A stretch of 64,000 nt of DNA, from NCBI GenBank assembly GCA_036924085.1, contig JAVGWX010000007.1:31225953-31289952 (forward strand), in the 5' to 3' direction. The stretch comes from Ariolimax columbianus (taxonomy: Eukaryota; Mollusca; Gastropoda; Stylommatophora; Arionidae). A program made the translations under genes and the position numbers. The notes under the pieces were generated by a model. The model was not told where the DNA came from, did no database searches, and saw only the letters and a program-made list of their open reading frames with translations. Shown piece by piece: positions 55,401 through 64,000 of this stretch (positions are counted from its first letter, which is position 1; each line of letters begins with the position of its first letter).

Positions 55401-58400
55401 CAAAACACACTGATCAGGGAATGTTAGCCAGGGTCAGGAGAAATATAGTGGCCAAGACCCTCACCTGACGGGACGATGAGGCTAACGTTGGTCATTCAAA
55501 ACACAAGGATCAGAGAATGTTAGCCAGGGTCAGGAGAAATATAGTGGCCAAGACCCTCACCTGACGGGACGATGAGGCTAACGTTGGTCATTCAAAACAC
55601 AATGATCAGAGAATGTTAGCCAGGGTCAGGAGAAATATAGTGGCCAAGACCCTCACCTGACGGGACGATGAGGCTAACGTCTGGTCAGACAAAACACAAT
55701 GATCAGAGAATGTTAGCCAGGGTCAGGAGAAATATAGTGGCCAAGACCCTCACCTGACGGGACGATGAGGCTAACGTTGGTCATTCAAAACACACTGATC
55801 AGAGAATGTTAGCCAGGGTCATGAGAAATATAGTGGCCAAGACCCTTACCTGACGGGACGATGAGGTTAACGTCTGGTCAGACAAAACACACTGATCAGA
55901 GAATGTTAGCTAAGGTCAGGAGAAATATAGTGGCCAAGACCCTCACCTGACGGGACGATGAGGCTAACGTCTGGTCAGACAAAACACAATGATCAGAGAA
56001 TGTTAGCCAGGGTCAGGGGAAATATAGTGGCCAAGACCCTCACCTGACGGGACGATGAGGCTAACGTTGGTCATTCAATACACACTGATCAGAGAATGTT
56101 AGCCAGGGTCAGGAGAAATATAGTGGCCAAGACCCTCACCTGACGGGACGATGAGGTTAACGTCTGGTCAGACAAAACACACTGATCAGAGAATGTTAGC
56201 CAGGGTCAGGAGAAATATAGTGGCCAAGACCCTCACCTGACGGGACGATGAGGCTAACGTTGGTCATTCAAAACACACTGATCAGAGAATGTTAGCCAGG
56301 GTCAGGAGAAATATAGTGGCCAAGACCCTCACCTGACGGGACGATGAAGTTAACGTCTGGTCAGACAAAACACAATGATCAGGGAATGTTAGCCAGGGTC
56401 AGGAGAAATATAGTGGCCAAGACCCTCACCTGACGGGACGATGAGGCTAACGTCTGGTCAGACAAAACACAATGATCAGAGAATGTTAGCCAGGGTCAGG
56501 AGAAATATAGTGGCTAAGACCCTCACCTGACGGGACGATGAGGCTAACGTTGGTCATTCAAAACACAATGATCAGAGAATGTTAGCCAGGGTCAGGAGAA
56601 ATATAGTGGCCAAGACCCTCACCTGACGGGACGATGAGGCTAACGTTGGTAATTCAAAACACACTGATCAGGGAATGTTAGCCAGGGTCAGGAGAAATAT
56701 AGTGGCCAAGACCCTCACCTGACGGGACGATGAGGCTAACGTTGGTCATTCAAAACACAAGGATCAGAGAATGTTAGCCAGGGTCAGGAGAAATATAGTG
56801 GCCAAGACCCTCACCTGACGGGACGATGAGGCTAACGTTGGTCATTCAAAACACAATGATCAGAGAATGTTAGCCAGGGTCAGGAGAAATATAGTGGCCA
56901 AGACCCTCACCTGACGGGACGATGAGGCTAACGCTGGTAATTCAAAACACACTGATCAGAGAATGTTAGCCAGGGTCAGGAGAAATATAGTGGCCAAGAC
57001 CCTCACCTGACGGGACGATGAGGCTAACGTTGGTCATTCAAAACACAAGGATCAGAGAATGTTAGCCAGGGTCAGGAGAAATATAGTGGCCAAGACCCTC
57101 ACCTGACGGGACGATGAGGCTAACGTTGGTCATTCAAAACACAATGATCAGAGAATGTTAGCCAGGGTCAGGAGAAATATAGTGGCCAAGACCCTCACCT
57201 AACGGGACGATGAGGCTAACGTCTGGTCAGACAAAACACAATGATCAGAGAATGTTAGCCAGGGTCAGGAGAAATATAGTGGCCAAGACCCTCACCTGAC
57301 GGGACGATGAGGCTAACGTTGGTCATTCAAAACACACTGATCAGAGAATGTTAGCCAGGGTCATGAGAAATATAGTGGCCAAAACCCTTACCTGACGGGA
57401 CGATGAGGTTAACGTCTGGTCAGACAAAACACACTGATCAGAGAATGTTAGCTAAGGTCAGGAGAAATATAGTGGCCAAGACCCTCACCTGACGGGACGA
57501 TGAGGCTAACGTCTGGTCAGACAAAACACAATGATCAGAGAATGTTAGCCAGGGTCAGGGGAAATATAGTGGCCAAGACCCTCACCTGACGGGACGATGA
57601 GGCTAACGTTGGTCATTCAAAACACACTGATCAGAGAATGTTAGCCAGGGTCAGGAGAAATATAGTGGCCAAGACCCTCACCTGACGGGACGATGAGGTT
57701 AACGTCTGGTCAGACAAAACACACTGATCAGAGAATGTTAGCCAGGGTCAGGAGAAATATAGTGGCCAAGACCCTCACCTGACGGGACGATGAGGCTAAC
57801 GTTGGTCATTCAAAACACACTGATCAGAGAATGTTAGCCAGGGTCAGGAGAAATATAGTGGCCAAGACCCTCACCTGACGGGACGATGAAGTTAACGTCT
57901 GGTCAGACAAAACACAATGATCAGGGAATGTTAGCCAGGGTCAGGAGAAATATAGTGGCCAAGACCCTCACCTGACGGGACGATGAGGCTAACGTCTGGT
58001 CAGACAAAACACAATGATCAGAGAATGTTAGCCAGGGTCAGGAGAAATATAGTGGCTAAGACCCTCACCTGACGGGACGATGAGGCTAACGTTGGTCATT
58101 CAAAACACAATGATCAGAGAATGTTAGCCAGGGTCAGGAGAAATATAGTGGCCAAGACCCTCACCTGACGGGACGATGAGGCTAACGTTGGTAATTCAAA
58201 ACACACTGATCAGGGAATGTTAGCCAGGGTCAGGAGAAATATAGTGGCCAAGACCCTCACCTGACGGGACGATGAGGCTAACGTTGGTCATTCAAAACAC
58301 AAGGATCAGAGAATGTTAGCCAGGGTCAGGAGAAATATAGTGGCCAAGACCCTCACCTGACGGGACGATGAGGCTAACGTTGGTCATTCAAAACACAATG

Positions 58401-61400
58401 ATCAGAGAATGTTAGCCAGGGTCAGGAGAAATATAGTGGCCAAGACCCTCACCTGACGGGACGATGAGGCTAACGTTGGTCATTCAAAACACACTGATCA
58501 GAGAATGTTAGCCAGGGTCAGGAGAAATATAGTGGCCAAGACCCTCACCTGACGGGACGATGAGGTTAACGTCTGGTCAGACAAAACACACTGATCAGAG
58601 AATGTTAGCCAGGGTCAGGAGAAATATAGTGGCCAAGACCCTCACCTGACGGGACGATGAGGCTAACGTCTGGTCAGACAAAACACAATGATCAGAGAAT
58701 GTTAGCCAGGGTCAGGAGAAATATAGTGGCCAAGACCCTCACCTGACGGGACGATGAGGCTAACGTTGGTCATTCAAAACACATTGATCAGGGAATGTTA
58801 GCCAGGGTCAGGAGAAATATAGTGGCCAAGACCCTCACCTGACGGGACGATGAGGCTAACGTAGGTCATTCAAAACACACTGATCAGAGAATGTTAGCCA
58901 GGGTCAGGAGAAATATAGTGGCCAAGACCCTCACCTGACGGGACGATGAGGCTAACGTTGGTCATTCAAAACACACTGATCAGAGAATGTTAGCCAGGGT
59001 CAGGAGAAATATAGTGGCCAAGACCCTCACCTGACGGGACGATGAGGTTAACGTCTGGTCAGACAAAACACACTGATCAGAGAATGTTAGCCAGGGTCAG
59101 GAGAAATATAGTGGCCAAGACCCTGACCTGACGGGACGATGAAGTTAACGTCTGGTCAGACAAAACACAATGATGAGGGAATGTTAGCCAGGGTCAGGAG
59201 AAATATAGTGGCCAAGACCCTCACCTGACGGGACGATGAGGCTAACGTTGGTCATTCAAAACACACTGATCAGAGAATGTTAGCCAGGGTCAGGAGAAAT
59301 ATAGTGGCCAAGACTCTCACCTGACGGGACGATGAGGTTAACGTCTGGTCAGACAAAACACACTGATCAGAGAATGTTAGCCAGGGTCAGGAGAAATATA
59401 GTGGCCAAGACCCTCACCTGACGGGACGATGAGGCTAACGTTGGTCATTCAAAACACACTGATCAGAGAATGTTAGCCAGGGTCAGGAGAAATATAGTGG
59501 CCAAGACCCTCACCTGACGGGACGATGAAGTTAACGTCTGGTCAGACAAAACACAATGATCAGGGAATGTTAGCCAGGGTCAGGAGAAATATAGTGGCCA
59601 AGACCCTCACCTGACGGGACGATGAGGCTAACGTCTGGTCAGACAAAACACAATGATCAGAGAATGTTAGCCAGGGTCAGGAGAAATATAGTGGCTAAGA
59701 CCCTCACCTGACGGGACGATGAGGCTAACGTTGGTCATTCAAAACACAATGATCAGAGAATGTTAGCCAGGGTCAGGAAAAATATAGTGGCCAAGACCCT
59801 CACCTGACGGGACGATGAGGCTAACGTTGGTAATTCAAAACACACTGATCAGGGAATGTTAGCCAGGGTCAGGAGAAATATAGTGGCCAAGACCCTCACC
59901 TGACGGGACGATGAGGCTAACGTTGGTCATTCAAAACACAAGGATCAGAGAATGTTAGCCAGGGTCAGGAGAAATATAGTGGCCAAGACCCTCACCTGAC
60001 GGGACGATGAGGCTAACGTTGGTCATTCAAAACACACTGATCAGAGAATGTTAGCCAGGGTCAGGAGAAATATAGTGGCCAAGACCCTCACCTGACGGGA
60101 CGATGAAGTTAACGTCTGGTCAGACAAAACACAATGATCAGGGAATGTTAGCCAGGGTCAGGAGAAATATAGTGGCCAAGACCCTCACCTGACGGGACGA
60201 TGAGGCTAACGTCTGGTCAGACAAAACACAATGATCAGAGAATGTTAGCCAGGGTCAGGAGAAATATAGTGGCTAAGACCCTCACCTGACGGGACGATGA
60301 GGCTAACGTTGGTCATTCAAAACACAATGATCAGAGAATGTTAGCCAGGGTCAGGAGAAATATAGTGGCCAAGACCCTCACCTGACGGGACGATGAGGCT
60401 AACGTTGGTCATTCAAAACACACTGATCAGAGAATGTTAGCCAGGGTCAGGAGAAATATAGTGGCCAAGACCCTCACCTGACGGGACGATGAAGTTAACG
60501 TCTGGTCAGACAAAACACAATGATCAGGGAATGTTAGCCAGGGTCAGGAGAAATATAGTGGCCAAGACCCTCACCTGACGGGACGATGAGGCTAACGTCT
60601 GGTCAGACAAAACACAATGATCAGAGAATGTTAGCCAGGGTCAGGAGAAATATAGTGGCTAAGACCCTCACCTGACGGAACGATGAGGCTAACGTTGGTC
60701 ATTCAAAACACAATGATCAGAGAATGTTAGCCAGGGTCAGGAGAAATATAGTGGCCAAGACCCTCACCTGACGGGACGATGAGGCTAACGTTGGTAATTC
60801 AAAACACACTGATCAGGGAATGTTAGCCAGGGTCAGGAGAAATATAGTGGCCAAGACCCTCACCTGACGGGACGATGAGGCTAACGTTGGTCATTCAAAA
60901 CACAAGGATCAGAGAATGTTAGCCAGGGTCAGGAGAAATATAGTGGCCAAGACCCTCACCTGACGGGACGATGAGGCTAACGTTGGTCATTCAAAACACA
61001 ATGATCAGAGAATGTTAGCCAGGGTCAGGAGAAATATAGTGGCCAAGACCCTCACCTGACGGGACGATAAAGCTAACGTTGGTCATTCAAAACACACTGA
61101 TCAGAGAATGTTAGCCAGGGTCAGGAGAAATATAGTGGCTAAGACCCTCACCTGACGGGACGATGAGGCTAACGTTGGTCATTCAAAACACAATGATCAG
61201 AGAATGTTAGCCAGGGTCAGGAGAAATATAGTGGCCAAGACCCTCACCTGACGGGACGATGAGGCTAACGTTGGTCATTCAAAACACACTGATCAGAGAA
61301 TGTTAGCCGGGGTCAGGAGAAATATAGTGGCCAAGACCCTCACCTGACGGGACGATGAAGTTAACGTCTGGTCAGACAAAACACAATGATCAGGGAATGT

Positions 61401-64000
61401 TAGCCAGGGTCAGGAGAAATATAGTGGCCAAGACCCTCACCTGACGGGACGATGAGGCTAACGTCTGGTCAGACAAAACACAATGATCAGAGAATGTTAG
61501 CCAGGGTCAGGAGAAATATAGTGGCTAAGACCCTCACCTGACGGGACGATGAGGCTAACGTTGGTCATTCAAAACACAATGATCAGAGAATGTTAGCCAG
61601 GGTCAGGAGAAATATAGTGGCCAAGACCCTCACCTGACGGGACGATGAGGCTAACGTTGGTAATTCAAAACACACTGATCAGGGAATGTTAGCCAGGGTC
61701 AGGAGAAATATAGTGGCCAAGACCCTCACCTGACGGGACGATGAGGCTAACGTTGGTCATTCAAAACACAAGGATCAGAGAATGTTAGCCAGGGTCAGGA
61801 GAAATATAGTGGCCAAGACCCTCACCTGACGGGACGATGAGGCTAACGTTGGTCATTCAAAACACAATGATCAGAGAATGTTAGCCAGGGTCAGGAGAAA
61901 TATAGTGGCCAAGACCCTCACCTGACGGGACGATGAGGCTAACGTTGGTCATTCAAAACACACTGATCAGAGAATGTTAGCCAGGGTCAGGAGAAATATA
62001 GTGGCCAAGACCCTCACCTGACGGGACGATGAGGTTAACGTCTGGTCAGACAAAACACACTGATCAGAGAATGTTAGCCAGGGTCAGGAGAAATATAGTG
62101 GCCAAGACCCTCACCTGACGGGACGATGAGGCTAACGTCTGGTCAGACAAAACACATTGATCAGAGAATGTTAGCCAGGGTCAGGAGAAATATAGTGGCC
62201 AAGACCCTCACCTGACGGGACGATGAGGCTAACGTTGGTCATTCAAAACACATTGATCAGGGAATGTTAGCCAGGGTCAGGAGAAATATAGTGGCCAAGA
62301 CCCTCACCTGACGGGACGATGAGGCTAACGTAGGTCATTCAAAACACACTGATCAGAGAATGTTAGCCAGGGTCAGGAGAAATATAGTGGCCAAGACCCT
62401 CACCTGACGGGACGATGAGGCTAACGTTGGTCATTCAAAACACACTGATCAGAGAATGTTAGCTAGGGTCAGGAGAAATATAGTGGCCAAGACCCTCACC
62501 TGACGGGACGATGAGGTTAACGTCTGGTCAGACAAAACACACTGATCAGAGAATGTTAGCCAGGGTCAGGAGAAATATAGTGGCCAAGACCCTGACCTGA
62601 CGGGACGATGAAGTTAACGTCTGGTCAGACAAAACACAATGATCAGGGAATGTTAGCCAGGGTCAGGAGAAATATAGTGGCCAAGACCCTCACCTGACGG
62701 GACGATGAGGCTAACGTTGGTCATTCAAAACACACTGATCAGAGAATGTTAGCCAGGGTCAGGAGAAATATAGTGGCCAAGACCCTCACCTGACGGGACG
62801 ATGAGGTTAACGTCTGGTCAGACAAAACACACTGATCAGAGAATGTTAGCCAGGGTCAGGAGAAATATAGTGGCCAAGACCCTCACCTGACGGGACGATG
62901 AGGCTAACGTTGGTCATTCAAAACACACTGATCAGAGAATGTTAGCCAGGGTCAGGAGAAATATAGTGGCCAAGACCCTCACCTGACGGGACGATGAAGT
63001 TAACGTCTGGTTAGACAAAACACAATGATCAGGGAATGTTAGCCAGGGTCAGGAGAAATATAGTGGCCAAGAGCCTCACCTGACGGGACGATGAGGCTAA
63101 CGTCTGGTCAGACAAAACACAATGATCAGAGAATGTTAGCCAGGGTCAGGAGAAATATAGTGGCTAAGACCCTCACCTGACGGGACGATGAGGCTAACGT
63201 TGGTCATTCAAAACACAATGATCAGAGAATGTTAGCCAGGGTCAGGAAAAATATAGTGGCCAAGACCCTCACCTGACGGGACGATGAGGCTAACGTTGGT
63301 AATTCAAAACACACTGATCAGGGAATGTTAGCCAGGGTCAGGAGAAATATAGTGGCCAAGACCCTCACCTGACGGGACGATGAGGCTAACATTGGTCATT
63401 CAAAACACAAGGATCAGAGAATGTTAGCCAGGGTCAGGAGAAATATAGTGGCCAAGACCCTCACCTGACGGGACGATGAGGCTAACGTTGGTCATTCAAA
63501 ACACACTGATCAGAGAATGTTAGCCAGGGTCAGGAGAAATATAGTGGCCAAGACCCTCACCTGACGGGACGATGAAGTTAACGTCTGGTCAGACAAAACA
63601 CAATGATCAGGGAATGTTAGCCAGGGTCAGGAGAAATATAGTGGCCAAGACCCTCACCTGACGGGACGATGAGGCTAACGTCTGGTCAGACAAAACACAA
63701 TGATCAGAGAATGTTAGCCAGGGTCAGGAGAAATATAGTGGCTAAGACCCTCACCTGACGGGACGATGAGGCTAACGTTGGTCATTCAAAACACAATGAT
63801 CAGAGAATGTTAGCCAGGGTCAGGAGAAATATAGTGGCCAAGACCCTCACCTGACGGGACGATGAGGCTAACGTTGGTAATTCAAAACACACTGATCAGG
63901 GAATGTTAGCCAGGGTCAGGAGAAATATAGTGGCCAAGACCCTCACCTGACGGGACGATGAGGCTAACGTTGGTCATTCAAAACACAAGGATCAGAGAAT
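52478..64000 (+). repeat. 96/97-bp satellite array, about 119 monomers, runs off the window
   Basis: The monomer runs gggacgatgaggctaacgtc to ctcacctgac. Two main types alternate irregularly: type A (97 bp) with gtctggtcagac and type B (96 bp) with gttggtcattc. Further markers are ggtt versus aagtt versus ggct after gatga, cactg/caatg/caagg before atcag, and gtggctaag for gtggccaag. Private variants recur at fixed distances, showing block duplications of 1,542 and 3,469 bp. The left edge is sharp at 52,478. There is no coding capacity. The function is unknown; it could be heterochromatic or centromeric. Confidence 0.98.

Noticed and set aside
52478..64000. CRISPR array or multi-copy gene cluster
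   Set aside because: The units are continuous 96/97-bp monomers with no spacers and no open frames. Variation is typical of a satellite.

Overview
The window is eukaryotic nuclear DNA from an animal. The evidence is one spliced BTB-BACK-Kelch gene, poly(A)-tailed tRNA-derived SINEs, several non-LTR retrotransposon families, mariner remnants and large tandem arrays. The LINE and SINE types resemble those I associate with lophotrochozoans, and a gastropod mollusc is my best guess. That guess is an inference and not a demonstrated assignment. I see no bacterial features.

Layout. Positions 1-4.4 kb hold decayed LINE 3' ends. Positions 4,590-7,907 are a nearly complete non-LTR retrotransposon (endonuclease, reverse transcriptase, C2H2 finger) flanked by a perfect 17-bp target-site duplication, with one frameshift. 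Positions 8-18 kb are layers of LINE fragments, a young poly(A) SINE inside a LINE, and a roughly 1.2-kb dispersed repeat. Positions 18.2-20.7 kb are a degenerate minisatellite broken up by a mariner remnant and two SINEs. The only convincing host gene is on the minus strand: coding exon 1 at 29,009-28,862 and the large exon at 22,477-20,817, joined by a 6.4-kb intron. That intron contains a LINE inside a SINE-like element inside an older repeat, with target-site duplications at both inner junctions. Positions 31-34.6 kb hold element C, LINE pieces and a mariner transposase relic carrying eight 55-bp tandem copies. Positions 34.8-37.5 kb are two further minisatellites (53 bp and 90 bp) end to end. 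Positions 38-52.4 kb are mostly retrotransposon debris and unassigned DNA.

From 52,478 to the right edge the sequence is a satellite array of about 119 monomers of 96/97 bp. The monomer is the first ~97 bp of a dispersed ~350-bp element (element C) with copies at 18.4, 28.4, 31.5, 42.5 and 46.1 kb. The array has visible higher-order structure, with offsets of 1,542 bp (16 monomers) and 3,469 bp (36 monomers). This is the most interesting part of the window.

The genes do not form a pathway. The Kelch protein is probably a CUL3 ubiquitin-ligase adaptor. Nearly everything else is mobile or tandem DNA, and much of it can be ordered in time by nesting. Element B and the I-like LINE share a (GAA)n tail, and SINE-A and element B share a central ~36-bp module, which suggests modular SINE evolution driven by resident LINEs.
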